DNA of 64,000 nucleotides from Halioxenophilus sp033283405 (GCF_033283405.1 NZ_JAWMQR010000006.1:237052-301051), one strand, 5' to 3'. Positions 54,261-63,467 are shown, numbered from the stretch's first letter. Numbers and translations are program-made. Notes: a model not told the origin generated them from the letters alone.

Positions 54261-54437
54261 AATGTACCTCCATGCGGTAGCCCGGTTACAGACGTTACCC
54301 GGTTGGGGATGGAAATTTGGCACCACCACTACATAAGGTATATGGTGTTTCCACAAAGCACAACAATTAGATGTAAAAAAGCCGCGCAAAGTTCATGCCT
54401 GCCTTTTCATTGTTCACCAATTCGGAAATTTAGCCCT

Positions 54438-54917
54438 TTGTCACTTTACTATTTTGCTTATGGTTCCAATATGAATCCGGAGCGCCTAGTGGCCCGCGGA
54501 GTCACTGTTTTGGAGGCCCAAAGTGCTTATCTGCCCGATGTGGCGCTGCGTTTTAATAAGCGCTCAGCAACACCGGGTTGCGGCCATGCCAACGTCTGCT
54601 ATGAACCGGGTGGCCGTGTTGAGGGCGTGCTTTACCGGTTTGGTGCAGACGATGATTTCCGTAAACTCGACCGTTTCGAGCAGACACCCGTCAACTACAG
54701 CCGCGAGATACTTCCCCTGGTTGCCGATGGGGTGTCCCACCGGGCGTGGGTCTATATCGGCAATCGGGCGGTTTTGGCCGAGGGGTTAAAGCCGGAGCGG
54801 TGGTATATGAAACACCTGTTGGCGGGTGCTGGGTTTTTGTCCGATGCCTACCTGCAGTTTTTATTGGCGTTCGATTGCATTGAACACGATCCACAAGATC
54901 GGCCCCTCCATTTATAA
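54438..54917 (+). CDS. Gamma-glutamylcyclotransferase-like protein
   Basis: About 160 residues. YYFAYGSNMNPERL near the start is the substrate-binding signature of the gamma-glutamylcyclotransferase (GGCT/AIG2-like) fold. The block VEGVLYRFGADDDFRKLDRFE contains the usual catalytic acid region, followed by RAWVYIGN. The family splits gamma-glutamyl peptides to 5-oxoproline. No ATG gives a proper N-terminus: the TTG at 54438 is the most likely start, since all upstream frame would overlap the divergent gene. The start is therefore uncertain. Confidence 0.8.
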   Translation: MSLYYFAYGSNMNPERLVARGVTVLEAQSAYLPDVALRFNKRSATPGCGHANVCYEPGGRVEGVLYRFGADDDFRKLDRFEQTPVNYSREILPLVADGVSHRAWVYIGNRAVLAEGLKPERWYMKHLLAGAGFLSDAYLQFLLAFDCIEHDPQDRPLHL

Positions 54918-54954
54918 TGCGCCCGCCTCCGATAACGAACCCAGTGCCCAATTG

Positions 54955-55497
54955 ATGAACCGAGTACCCAGCCACGACGCGCTGCTGCTGCAGCGGCTGT
55001 TTAACCAATGTTTTGCCGAAAGTGAAAACACCCTTTTGCAAGGCGAGGCGAGCGAACCCCTCTACCAACCGGGCAAGAATCCCGGAGCGCCTCATACGAT
55101 CTTTTTTACTCAGGACTATTTTGCCAGCGCTCTGCACGAAGTGGCTCACTGGTGTGTGGCCGGGCCCGAGCGGCGCCAACGGCTGGATTATGGTTACTGG
55201 TATGCGCCCGATGGCCGCAATGAGCAGCAGCAACGGTTGTTTGAGCAGGTAGAGGTGAAACCCCAGGCCATGGAGTGGTTGTTCAGTAGAGCCTGCCAAT
55301 TCCGGTTCCGGGTGAGTGCCGATAACCTGCAATCGGGCTTCGCTGCCAGTGATGATTTCAAACAGGCGATCAGTGAGCAGGTGCAAAATTACTTAGCCCA
55401 GGGGCTGCCCGCACGGGCTCAGCGTTTTCTCGATTGCCTGGCCACTGAATTTGGCGGTGACTACTGCTCGGCCGACTATACCTGGACGAATCTGTGA
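54955..55497 (+). CDS. epmC: Elongation factor P hydroxylase
   Basis: About 180 residues from ATG 54955 (MNRVPSHDALLLQRLF). The motif LHEVAHWCVAGPERR supplies His61, Glu62 and His65, and DYGYWYAPDGRNEQQQ follows: the EpmC (YfcM) pattern. It hydroxylates the beta-lysylated lysine of EF-P. The stop overlaps the GTG of the exonuclease gene (GTGA). Its starting frame overlaps the end of the cyclotransferase gene if a longer start is used. Confidence 0.9.
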   Translation: MNRVPSHDALLLQRLFNQCFAESENTLLQGEASEPLYQPGKNPGAPHTIFFTQDYFASALHEVAHWCVAGPERRQRLDYGYWYAPDGRNEQQQRLFEQVEVKPQAMEWLFSRACQFRFRVSADNLQSGFAASDDFKQAISEQVQNYLAQGLPARAQRFLDCLATEFGGDYCSADYTWTNL

Positions 55498-56393
55498 GCC
55501 CTGCTGACGATGTCCTTTTGGTGGATGCCAGTATCTATATCTTCCGGGCTTACTTCTCTATGCCCGACCACTGGCAAAGCGATGAGGGTTTTGGCACCGG
55601 TGCCGTTTATGGTTATGGCCAGTTTCTGTTGAACTTAATTGAGCAGACCGGGGCCAGTCATCTGGCCTGTTGCTACGACGAGAGCCTCACTCACTGTTTT
55701 CGCAACCAACTCTACCCCGCCTATAAAGCCAATCGCGAGCTACCCGATGAAGCGCTCGCATTCCAATTGCGCGCCTGTCGGGAGTTGTCGCAGCTGCTGG
55801 GCATTCCAAGCCACGCCAGCCCGGTGTATGAGGCCGATGATCTGATCGGTGCGCTTATGCAGCGGGCGCATTGTGAACTGGCGGAGCAGCGGGTGGCCGT
55901 GGTGACCCGGGATAAAGACCTGGGCCAGTTGTTGGCGCGGGAGCAGGACTACCTCTGGAATTTTGCCGATCAGGAGCAGCTCTTTGCCGAGCAGATCGTC
56001 AGCAAGTTTGGTGTCCGGCCTGAGCAGTTGGTCGATTACCTGGCCCTGGTGGGTGATAAAATCGACAACATTCCCGGTGTGCCCGGCGTGGGAGCCAAAA
56101 CCGCCGCCGTGATGCTGCAGCACTACGCCTCCATCGAGGCGCTGTTTGCCAATCTGCCGGCGCTGGTCAATCTCCCTGTGCGCGGCGCGAAAAGTCTGGC
56201 AACCAAACTGGAGCAACACCTGGAACAGATCGCGCTGGCCAAAATGTTGGCCACGATTGTTACGGACATCCCCTTCGATGAGGGGGTGGATCCACTGCAA
56301 CGGCAGAGCGCCGATCTGCCGGAGCTGCGCAAATTTTGTGAGGCCATGGGTTTTCCCAGGCTGATGACCCGCCTAGAGCGGCTGCTGGGGTAG
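55494..56393 (+). CDS. 5'-3' exonuclease/flap endonuclease-like protein (ExoIX/Xni-type)
   Basis: 299 residues of the FEN fold. Metal-binding Asp residues lie in LLVDASIYIFRAY, EADDLIGALM and VVTRDKDLGQLL, and the helix-hairpin-helix is GDKIDNIPGVPGVGAKTAAV. It resembles the 5' nuclease domain of DNA polymerase I as a stand-alone protein. The GTG start is coupled to epmC, and pdxB follows after 11 bp, so the three genes form one transcript. Confidence 0.9.
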   Translation: MSPADDVLLVDASIYIFRAYFSMPDHWQSDEGFGTGAVYGYGQFLLNLIEQTGASHLACCYDESLTHCFRNQLYPAYKANRELPDEALAFQLRACRELSQLLGIPSHASPVYEADDLIGALMQRAHCELAEQRVAVVTRDKDLGQLLAREQDYLWNFADQEQLFAEQIVSKFGVRPEQLVDYLALVGDKIDNIPGVPGVGAKTAAVMLQHYASIEALFANLPALVNLPVRGAKSLATKLEQHLEQIALAKMLATIVTDIPFDEGVDPLQRQSADLPELRKFCEAMGFPRLMTRLERLLG

Positions 56394-56404
56394 GGGTAAC
56401 CGCC

Positions 56405-57517
56405 ATGAAAATAGTCATTGATGAGAATATTCCCCTGGCGCAACCGTTTTTCGGCTCCATGGGTGAGCTCTGCCCTTTGCCTGGCCGGGCGATAGATGCG
56501 GCGGCGGTGAGCGATGCCGATGCCTTGATTGTGCGCTCGGTGACTCAGGTGAATGAGTCGCTGCTGGCCGGTAGCCGGGTCGGTTTTGTCGGCACCTGCA
56601 CCATTGGCGTTGATCATCTCGATACCGCTTTTCTCGATGACAATAGTATTGCCTGGTCCTCGGCCCCGGGTTGTAACGCCAACTCGGTGGTGGAGTATGT
56701 ATTTGCCGCGTTGGCGGCACTGGCGGTGGATTGGCGGGGCAAGCAGTTTACCGTTATCGGTTGTGGCAATGTCGGCGGTGCTCTCTACCGGCGCCTACAG
56801 CAGCTGTCACTGCCCTGTTGGGTGGTCGACCCAGCGTTGACTCCTGAGCAGTGCCCGGACTTGGTCAGTCTGGAGGCGGCGCTGGCCGCCGATATTATCT
56901 GCCTGCATACCCCGTTAACCCGTCTTGGGGAGTGGCCAACCTGGCACATGATCGGTGCTGAGCAGCTGGCCCTGATGCCCGACAAGGGGGTGTTGATCAA
57001 TGCCGGTCGTGGTGCCGTGATCGACAACCAGGCGCTGTTGAACCACCTGCATGGCCACCCGCAGTTCCGGGCGGTATTGGATGTCTGGGAGGGGGAGCCC
57101 GAGGTCTCTCTGCCACTGCTGCGTCGGGTCCATTTGGCGACGCCGCACATTGCCGGGTACAGCTACGATGGCAAGGTGCGCGGCACGGAGATGATCTATC
57201 AGGCACTCTGCCGGCATCTGGGTGTCGCTGCCGATTTAAACCTGGCAGCGGTGATTGGCGAGTGTCAGCTTGCCCTGAACTGGTCCGGTAATCGCTTTCC
57301 CGAAGATCTGCAGGCCTACCTGCGCCAGTGTGTGGATCTGCGAGCCGACGACCGGGCCATGCGCGAGGCGTTGCAAGACAGCACAGAGCCTGCCCTGCAG
57401 TTCGATCGCCTGCGCAAGGAGTACCCCGTTCGGCGCGAGTACCCTTGTTATCACCTGCCGGAACAGGTCAGCGGTGATCTCCGCCAAGCACTGCTTGAGC
57501 TCGGTTTTCAGGAGTGA
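56405..57517 (+). CDS. pdxB: Erythronate-4-phosphate dehydrogenase
   Basis: 370 residues. Second step of the DXP-dependent route to pyridoxal phosphate. MKIVIDENIPLAQPFFGSMG is the typical N-terminus; VIGCGNVGGALYRRL binds NAD; LINAGRGAVIDNQAL and ATPHIAGYSYDGKVRG hold the catalytic Arg/Glu/His region of the D-isomer 2-hydroxyacid dehydrogenases. The extra C-terminal domain is the dimerisation part specific to PdxB. It overlaps the convergent small gene by ten bases. Confidence 0.95.
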   Translation: MKIVIDENIPLAQPFFGSMGELCPLPGRAIDAAAVSDADALIVRSVTQVNESLLAGSRVGFVGTCTIGVDHLDTAFLDDNSIAWSSAPGCNANSVVEYVFAALAALAVDWRGKQFTVIGCGNVGGALYRRLQQLSLPCWVVDPALTPEQCPDLVSLEAALAADIICLHTPLTRLGEWPTWHMIGAEQLALMPDKGVLINAGRGAVIDNQALLNHLHGHPQFRAVLDVWEGEPEVSLPLLRRVHLATPHIAGYSYDGKVRGTEMIYQALCRHLGVAADLNLAAVIGECQLALNWSGNRFPEDLQAYLRQCVDLRADDRAMREALQDSTEPALQFDRLRKEYPVRREYPCYHLPEQVSGDLRQALLELGFQE

Positions 57518-57771
57518 TTAGCTTTAGCGCTGTGCGTGCTTTTTGGGGTAGTGGGTGCGGTTTCGTCAACCGGCGGCTGTGCAAATTCAGGGTAGTGCCA
57601 GCCGGTCTCCATAGCCTCTAGGCTTTGGTTGATCAATTCGCTGGTGATGGCCTGGGCAGGGTGGCCCGATTGGTTGAAGTAGCCCCAAACCGGGCACTGT
57701 GCGCGCTCATCCCACGCCAGTGGTAGGGCGCCCACTTCGGCAATTAATGGGTTGCTTAATTTGGTAGACAT
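57508..57771 (-). CDS. Hypothetical protein (87 aa)
   Basis: A small protein with a Trp-rich centre (ALPLAWDERAQCPVWGYFNQ, EAMETGWHYPEF) and a disordered Thr/Ser tail. I know no named family. The ATG follows GGAGGAGACTC-type sequence (AGGAG on the minus strand). It converges with pdxB with an overlap of ten bases. Confidence 0.7.
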   Translation of the reverse strand: MSTKLSNPLIAEVGALPLAWDERAQCPVWGYFNQSGHPAQAITSELINQSLEAMETGWHYPEFAQPPVDETAPTTPKSTHSAKANHS

Positions 57772-57856
57772 GAGTCTCCTCCCGATTACTCTACTGGGCG
57801 ATTAGCTGGCTCGATACGGGCCAACCTATATTTTTTGAAGACACTTTTAAGCATAG

Positions 57857-58831
57857 ATGATGGATGATATTGGTGCCATGCCACGAGCTGAAACTGGCTG
57901 TGACGATGGTCATAAACTGTTGCTGAAACACCTCGCCAACCACTGGCCGCAGTTGGGTGAAGAGTCCCGCCGTCTGCTGCATGGGCGCGGGCGAACCCTA
58001 CCGGGGTTGGAGGCCATTACCGTCGACTGGTTTGCGCCGGTGCTGTTTATCACCCAGTTCGCCCCTGTGGCGATCGATTGGCAGGCTTTCCAGCAAGCGC
58101 TGGTACAAGAGCTGCCGCAATCGGTCGCCGTGGTGCTATTGCAGCGGCGCCACCTGCCGGAGGCGCCCAGCGAGTGCCTGTTTGGGGAGTTGTCGCCGCC
58201 TTATTATGCTTCGCGCGCTGGTCTGCGTTTTGACCTGCAGTTTGGCCAACAGCAGAACCTCGGCTTTTTTCTGGATATGGAGCCCGGGCGGCGGTGGCTG
58301 GAGCGCCAGGCGGCGGGCAAACGGGTACTCAACCTGTTTGCCTTCACCTGTGCCTTTTCGGTGGTGGCGCTGAGTGCCGGCGCCAGCTCGGTAGTGAATG
58401 TCGATATGAGCAGTGCGGCGTTAAACCGTGGTCGTAGTAACCACAGCCTGAATGGCCTGGATGATGGCCGGGCGGCCTACCTGAAAGAGAATATCTTGAA
58501 GTCCTGGGGGCGAATCCGGCGCAAAGGGCCCTACGACATTATTATTTTCGACCCGCCCTCCTTTCAGCGGGGCAGCTTTGTGGCGGCCAAAGATTACGCC
58601 AAGCTGATTCGGCGTATCCCTGAACTGGCGGCAGAACAGGCCGAGATTCTCTCTTGCTTGAATGCGCCGGAGTTGATGGCGGATTTCATTCCGGGATTAT
58701 TTGCGGAAGACCTACCCCAGGCCGAGTTGATTGGCCGTCTACCGGGCCACCCGGATTTCCCCGATGCTGAACCGGAGCGAGCCCTTAAGCTCTTTCACTA
58801 CCACTATCGCCAGGCGCCAACGACTGGCTAG
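57857..58831 (+). CDS. Class I SAM-dependent methyltransferase (RlmI/RlmK-like)
   Basis: 324 residues. The SAM motif I is KRVLNLFAFTCAFSVVALSA; NVDMSSAALNRGRSNHSLNG is motif II; and FDPPSFQRGSF (DPPS) is the catalytic motif IV of RNA base methyltransferases such as RlmI and RlmL/K. The N-terminal 150 residues are not a clear PUA domain (LLKHLANHWPQLGEESRRLL), so the exact target, probably rRNA, is open. Start ATG at 57857 is one of two adjacent ATG codons. Convergent overlap of four bases with the next gene. Confidence 0.85.
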   Translation: MMDDIGAMPRAETGCDDGHKLLLKHLANHWPQLGEESRRLLHGRGRTLPGLEAITVDWFAPVLFITQFAPVAIDWQAFQQALVQELPQSVAVVLLQRRHLPEAPSECLFGELSPPYYASRAGLRFDLQFGQQQNLGFFLDMEPGRRWLERQAAGKRVLNLFAFTCAFSVVALSAGASSVVNVDMSSAALNRGRSNHSLNGLDDGRAAYLKENILKSWGRIRRKGPYDIIIFDPPSFQRGSFVAAKDYAKLIRRIPELAAEQAEILSCLNAPELMADFIPGLFAEDLPQAELIGRLPGHPDFPDAEPERALKLFHYHYRQAPTTG

Positions 58832-59250
58832 CGATAGCGCATGGACTGTTCAAATAGATGCAGAATGGCTGATTGCAACTGGCTGCTGGCGCCGGACTTA
58901 AGTGCCTGGCGAATGTTGTCGATGTGGGTATGACCCCCGTTATCCAACTGGGGGATTTGGGCCGGCGAGGAGAGCAGGATAAAACTCATATGAGTGAGGG
59001 TGACCTGATCCAGTGCCTCCTGGCGAATGGGGCTGTGGTAGCTTAGGTATTGGGCATCGGCCAGCCACAGCATGGTTGAAAAGCAGGCGTTGTGGCGCGG
59101 GCTTGGCAGGCCGAACTCATCCGGTTCCGCCGGGCCGGCAATATCGTCCACGAACAACTGAATTTTGCGTGGAAAGCTGCGATAGAGCAGCGCCAGTATG
59201 CTGGCGCAATCTCGGTGAAAGTCTGCTATGTGAATATCAGCCATGGGCAA
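58828..59250 (-). CDS. Conserved hypothetical protein, PilZ-like size (140 aa)
   Basis: 140 residues starting at one of two Met (MPM or MADIHIADF at 59244). The blocks FHRDCASILALLYRSFPRKI, FCSTMLWLADAQYLS-like CFSTMLWLADAQYL and HSPIRQEALDQVTLTHMSFI suggest a small alpha/beta protein conserved in related bacteria, but I know of no function. No signal peptide. It precedes alaA in the opposite-strand direction and lies between alaA's terminator and a methyltransferase. Confidence 0.7.
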   Translation of the reverse strand: MPMADIHIADFHRDCASILALLYRSFPRKIQLFVDDIAGPAEPDEFGLPSPRHNACFSTMLWLADAQYLSYHSPIRQEALDQVTLTHMSFILLSSPAQIPQLDNGGHTHIDNIRQALKSGASSQLQSAILHLFEQSMRYR

Positions 59251-59257
59251 AGCTTAT

Positions 59258-59277
59258 AAAAAAAGTCCCCCGAGGGA
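59258..59277 (-). terminator. Terminator of the alaA transcript
   Basis: On the minus strand: TCCCTCGGGGGA short stem followed by CTTTTTTT, five bases after the alaA stop. The stem is short, so confidence is moderate. Confidence 0.6.
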
Positions 59278-59281
59278 GAGG

Positions 59282-60496
59282 TTATTTCTGATAGCGCTCT
59301 AAAAATACGGCCAAACGGTCGAGAGCGTAACTTAATTCGTCCACCCGCGGCAGTGTAACCACGCGAAAATGGTCCGGCTCTGGCCAGTTAAACGCGCTGC
59401 CTTCCACCAACAGAATCTTCTCCTGCAGCAGAAAATCGAGCACCATCTGGCGGTCGTTCTCAATCTTGTGCCTATCCAAATTGAGTTTGGGGAAGCAGTA
59501 GATGGCACCTTTAGGCTTAACCACAGAGAGACCCGGTATCTGGTTGATCTTCTCCACTGCCACATTGCGCTGCTCGAAGAGGCGCCCGCCGTCAATGACC
59601 AGGTCGTTGATGCTTTGGTAGCCACCGAGGGCGGTTTGCACCGCAAGCATAGCCGGCACATTGGCGCACAGGCGCATGGAGGAGAGCATCTCCAAACCTT
59701 CGATGTAGCCGCGGGCCTTCTGTTTGGCACCGCTGATAACCAGCCAGCCCGAGCGGAAGCCGGCCAGGCGGTAAGCCTTGGAGAGCCCATTAAAACTGAT
59801 GCACAAGACATCCTCCGCCAGTCGCCCCATAGGGATAAACTCGGCATCGTCGTAGAGTATCTTGCTGTAGATCTCATCGGAGAAGATGATCAGGTTGTGC
59901 TGCCGGGCGAGCTCAACAATCTCTTTTAACAGTGCTTCACTGTAGACGGCCCCGGTTGGATTGTTGGGGTTGATTACGACAATGCCGCGGGTACGCGGTG
60001 TGATTTTACTGCGGATATTGTCGATATCGGGGTACCAGTCGGCCTGCTCGTCACAGCGGTAATAGACCGGTTTGCCACCGGCCAGGCTGGTGGCGGCGGT
60101 CCAGATGGGGTAGTCGGGGGCGGGGATTAAAATCTCATCGCCATTGTTGAGCAATGCCTGCATGGCCATCATGATCAATTCACTGACACCGTTACCCAGA
60201 ATGATGTCGTTGGTGTCTACCCCGGGAATTTTGAGGTTCTGACACTCGTGCATAATCGCCTTGCGCGCGGCAAACAGCCCTTTGGAGTGGGTATAGCCCT
60301 GGGCTTCGCGCAGATTGGTAATAACGTCGTGAATCAGCTCGTCCGGGGCATCAAAGCCGAAGGGGGCGGGATTACCAATGTTCAACTTCAGAATGCGATG
60401 GCCTTCCTCTTCCAGGCGCAGGGCGTGGTCGAGAACCGGGCCGCGAATATCGTAACAAACGCCGTGTAATTTCTGAGATTTATCGATTTCGAACAT
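59282..60496 (-). CDS. alaA: Alanine-synthesising transaminase, class I PLP enzyme
   Basis: 404 residues. Lys240 in SFNGLSKAYRLAGFRSGW binds pyridoxal phosphate, at the same numbering as E. coli AlaA. SKGLFAARKAI, PAPDYPIWTA, VINPNNPTGAVY and FSDEIYSKILYDD are the usual substrate and cofactor blocks. It transfers an amino group from glutamate to pyruvate, forming alanine; cytoplasmic. AlaA-length and N-terminus (KLHGVCYDIRGPVLDHALRL) match closely. Confidence 0.94.
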   Translation of the reverse strand: MFEIDKSQKLHGVCYDIRGPVLDHALRLEEEGHRILKLNIGNPAPFGFDAPDELIHDVITNLREAQGYTHSKGLFAARKAIMHECQNLKIPGVDTNDIILGNGVSELIMMAMQALLNNGDEILIPAPDYPIWTAATSLAGGKPVYYRCDEQADWYPDIDNIRSKITPRTRGIVVINPNNPTGAVYSEALLKEIVELARQHNLIIFSDEIYSKILYDDAEFIPMGRLAEDVLCISFNGLSKAYRLAGFRSGWLVISGAKQKARGYIEGLEMLSSMRLCANVPAMLAVQTALGGYQSINDLVIDGGRLFEQRNVAVEKINQIPGLSVVKPKGAIYCFPKLNLDRHKIENDRQMVLDFLLQEKILLVEGSAFNWPEPDHFRVVTLPRVDELSYALDRLAVFLERYQK

Positions 60497-60697
60497 AGAA
60501 TGTTAGCCGGGTAGGGGATGGCGCTATTCTGCTGGCGCAGTTTGTGCACCGGCAGCCAGAATAGATTTGCAGCCAGAATACATTTATTGATACTAGGATA
60601 TTGCCGGAAAGTTCACGCAAAATATTGGGGGCCTGGTTGCCGAGCACCTCTGCGAACTGGCAATTCACTGTTCCATACAACGAAAAAGGGCGCGATT

Positions 60698-61120
60698 ATG
60701 GCAGACAACACCCCAAAAAACGACGATGAAAAACAGGAACAACAGTGGCGGGAGAACCTGAGCGAAGAGGAGTACCGAATCTGTCGCCAGTGTGGCACCG
60801 AGCCCGCTTTCACCGGTGAGTATTGGAATACCAAAACCCCGGGCGTCTACCTCTGTAAGTGTTGCTCCACACCACTGTTCGACTCCACCACCAAGTTCGA
60901 TTCCGGCAGCGGTTGGCCAAGTTTCTACCAGCCGGTAGAGGGGGACAAAATCGAAGAGCTGGTCGATCGCACCTACGGCATGGTGCGCACCGAAATTCGC
61001 TGCCAGCAGTGCGGTAGCCATCTCGGACATGTATTTCCCGATGGCCCGCCACCCACCGGCCTGCGCTACTGCGTCAACTCCGCCTCCTTAAGTCTGCAGC
61101 CGAACAGTGAGGCCGAGTGA
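60698..61120 (+). CDS. msrB: Peptide methionine-(R)-S-oxide reductase
   Basis: 140 residues from ATG 60698; the frame extends further upstream but without family-like sequence. Zinc ligands are Cys53/Cys56 (LCKCCSTP) and Cys102/Cys105 (RCQQCGSHLGHVF), and catalytic Cys125 sits in GLRYCVNSASL. It repairs the R-sulfoxide of oxidised methionine. The stop overlaps the GTG of the next gene (GTGA), linking it to a putative DNA-glycosylase, both repair functions. Confidence 0.95.
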   Translation: MADNTPKNDDEKQEQQWRENLSEEEYRICRQCGTEPAFTGEYWNTKTPGVYLCKCCSTPLFDSTTKFDSGSGWPSFYQPVEGDKIEELVDRTYGMVRTEIRCQQCGSHLGHVFPDGPPPTGLRYCVNSASLSLQPNSEAE

Positions 61121-61800
61121 AACTACCCACGTTTGAGTCGATTATCGCCACTGCGACGGGCTTTAAAGGCAGCCGAGAGGCGGTCTTCAGTCAATTGCCC
61201 AACTGCCGCTCAGCGGATGAGCTGGCCGCACTGCCCGATAGCTATTTCCTGTCGGCCATGAGCCGCCGGATCTTTCAGGCAGGCCTAAAACACAGTTTGG
61301 TGGATGCCCGCTGGCCCGAATTTGAACAGGCCTTTGCCGGCTTCGACCCTTCCTCGTTGACCATGATGAGTGACGACGACCTCGATCGTCACATGGCCAA
61401 CAAGGCGCTGATTCGCCATCTGGGCAAGATGAAATCAATCCGGTTAAACGCGGCGTTGGTACTGACTACCAGCCGCGAGTGTGGTGGTTTTGGCCGCTTT
61501 CTGGGGCAGTGGCCAACTGCCGATGTGGTGGGTTTGTGGCAGTGGCTGAAGCGCAACGGCAATCAGTTGGGGGGGATGTCCGGGGCTCGTTTTTTACGCC
61601 TGGTAGCCAAGGATACCTTCCTGTTAACCGATGATGTCCTGGCCAGATTATCGGTGCTGGGGGTGGTGGCGAAAATGCCCACCGCCAAGCGGGACCTGGA
61701 GGCGGTGCAGTCGGTGTTCAATCAGTGGCATGAAGAGAGTGGCTTACCTTACTGTCAGATCAGCCGAATTCTCTCGCTAACGGCGGATATTCAGTCGTAA
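61117..61800 (+). CDS. DNA-3-methyladenine glycosylase I (Tag)-like protein
   Basis: 227 residues. The middle FDPSSLTMMSDDDLDRHMAN plus KALIRHLGKMKSIRLNAALV resembles the conserved core of Tag (where the text reads about FDP...DVE.L....IIRHRGKI.A...NA). The N-terminal zinc-binding Cys of Tag is not visible and the usual EMICLEG.QAGLSW block is replaced (EAVFSQLPNCRSADEL), so this is a divergent branch. Probably base-excision repair, but substrate is unsure. It is translationally coupled to msrB and overlaps the convergent membrane-protein gene by ten bases. Confidence 0.78.
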   Translation: MKLPTFESIIATATGFKGSREAVFSQLPNCRSADELAALPDSYFLSAMSRRIFQAGLKHSLVDARWPEFEQAFAGFDPSSLTMMSDDDLDRHMANKALIRHLGKMKSIRLNAALVLTTSRECGGFGRFLGQWPTADVVGLWQWLKRNGNQLGGMSGARFLRLVAKDTFLLTDDVLARLSVLGVVAKMPTAKRDLEAVQSVFNQWHEESGLPYCQISRILSLTADIQS

Positions 61801-62567
61801 AGCGCCTTTTTCTTCCAGCTATCGTCGCTCTCGAATCCATCCCAGGCTTTGTCTTTGACGCCTTCAGCCTCATTGGTCTGCATGGCCTCTGCGGTGGTGC
61901 CGACAATGGCCTCCAGGCGAATGATCTGCCGGTTCAAGTCGTTGATCTGGCGTTTGTAGTTCTGGCTTAACTTCTCTTTGCTAAGCAGGTTGCGAGCCAG
62001 AGTGTAGTAGTGCAGGGCCATGCGTGGCTTGTCGGCGGTTTCCGCAGCACCGGCGTGGGCATTGTAGCTGTCGACGGCAATGTGCAGCACCAATTGGCGG
62101 ATTTCAGCGCTATAAGCTTCGAACTCCGCCTTGTCGAGTTTGCCCCGCTGGTGCAGCCGGTGGACAAACTTATTCAACTCTGAGAGGTAGTGTTTTACCT
62201 CCTTGTTCTGTTTGGTTGAGTCAAGTCGTACCCGGCGGTTGGTGGGCGGTTTGCGTTGCAGGTCGGACATCTCCCGGCTGAACAGCTCCAACTCCTGCAC
62301 GTACTTCGGCTGCTTGGGGCAGAGCGAAGTAAGTTGTTGGGCGGAGTCGACCAAGTGCCGATAGACCAACAAGTGCAGATCCCGCGGCAGGAAGCCTTCG
62401 GGGAAGCCACTTAACAGGTAACGGAAATTCTTGACCCGAGTCTCCAGGGCGCTGGTGAGGCGCTGCTGTTGCTCCCGCTTTTTGGTGACTGTCTGAATCA
62501 TGAAGGCGTAGCACACCATCAAGATGAGCACTACAACAATGCCTACTGCGATGTATACAGAGGTCAT
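61791..62567 (-). CDS. Conserved single-span membrane protein (258 aa)
   Basis: The N-terminus is one membrane helix (VYIAVGIVVVLILMVCYAFM) followed by a helical cytoplasmic domain with charged coils (VKHYLSELNKFVHRLHQRGK, NYKRQINDLNRQIIRLEAIV). I recognise the type as a conserved gammaproteobacterial protein but cannot give a function. The C-terminus is acidic and ends DSWKKKALYD. It converges with the Tag-like gene. Confidence 0.78.
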   Translation of the reverse strand: MTSVYIAVGIVVVLILMVCYAFMIQTVTKKREQQQRLTSALETRVKNFRYLLSGFPEGFLPRDLHLLVYRHLVDSAQQLTSLCPKQPKYVQELELFSREMSDLQRKPPTNRRVRLDSTKQNKEVKHYLSELNKFVHRLHQRGKLDKAEFEAYSAEIRQLVLHIAVDSYNAHAGAAETADKPRMALHYYTLARNLLSKEKLSQNYKRQINDLNRQIIRLEAIVGTTAEAMQTNEAEGVKDKAWDGFESDDSWKKKALYD

Positions 62568-62931
62568 AAAATCTTGGTTCCCCGTTACTGGTTGCGCCTT
62601 GATAAGGTTGCTTTATGAAAAGCTGATACAAGTAAGCAGGGCAAAGCTACCGATTTGGTCGGTAACCGAGGGCTAACGGTTGAGCAGGGCCCTGCTTGTC
62701 GCTCCGTTTTGGTCTAATGGCAGTGAGCGGTTAACCGTATCAAGGGTTTCACTTCAGTATAGACCCTCCCGTTCAGCTTGCTTGGGGCCTTGGTGAAACT
62801 GTGATGGGTAACTTACGTGGCTGACTAGCGGTTGGGTTAGTCAGTGACTTTGCCAGAAGTGGCCGAGTGGCTTGGCAGTGGCCGAAAATTGTGCTTGCTA
62901 AGTCATTGGAAAATAAAAAAGTTTGAAGGTG
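62568..62931. other. Intergenic region before the tRNA promoter
   Basis: No gene seen. A+T content rises towards the tRNA promoter. Confidence 0.4.
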
Positions 62932-62960
62932 TTGACAGGTGCCGACCGGCTAAATAGAAT
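62932..62960 (+). promoter_or_regulatory. Sigma-70 promoter of the tRNA genes
   Basis: TTGACA at 62932-62937 and TAGAAT at 62955-62960 with exactly 17 bases between. An A+T-rich stretch just upstream (GGAAAATAAAAAAG) may be an UP element, and the G+C-rich TCGCCCC after the -10 resembles the stringent-control discriminator of stable-RNA promoters. Confidence 0.85.
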
Positions 62961-63020
62961 TCGCCCCACTTCTGATTTAGGGGGTCTGTGAAAGCAGCTT
63001 CCACGAGGTCAAAGTCCTAA

Positions 63021-63096
63021 GTCCCCTTCGTCTAGAGGCCTAGGACACCGCCCTTTCACGGCGGTAACAGGGGTTCGACTCCCCTAGGGGACGCCA
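63021..63096 (+). tRNA. tRNA-Glu (anticodon UUC), copy 1
   Basis: 76 nt with encoded CCA. Acceptor GTCCCCT pairs with AGGGGAC; the anticodon stem CCGCC/GGCGG encloses CTTTCAC with anticodon TTC; the T arm has GGTTCGACTCC. Confidence 0.97.
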
Positions 63097-63098
63097 CT

Positions 63099-63174
<76 letters not shown>

Positions 63175-63389
63175 ATACGCCAATTCATGATTGGCTGTGG
63201 CATTCGAAATAGGAAAGTTCCTGGAGAGGTTTCGCCACCCTGGCGGCCAAACTGCGGTAACTTTGAAAAATCCCTATTAGATCAACTCACAACGCCGGTA
63301 CTTGTACCCGTGCGTCGGTGTTTTGTTGTCCAAGTAGGGTATGGTGTCTAACCTGGTCACTTCGTGGCAATTGGTTTGCCATTCAGTCT
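63175..63389. other. Spacer between the two tRNA pairs
   Basis: 215 bp. It begins right after the first tRNA-Gly CCA and shows no resemblance to the 173-bp repeat that follows the second pair. No promoter or gene is obvious. Confidence 0.45.
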
Positions 63390-63465
63390 GTCCCCTTCGT
63401 CTAGAGGCCTAGGACACCGCCCTTTCACGGCGGTAACAGGGGTTCGACTCCCCTAGGGGACGCCA
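63390..63465 (+). tRNA. tRNA-Glu (anticodon UUC), copy 2
   Basis: Identical to the first copy over all 76 nt, 369 bp downstream. Confidence 0.97.
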
Positions 63466-63467
63466 TT

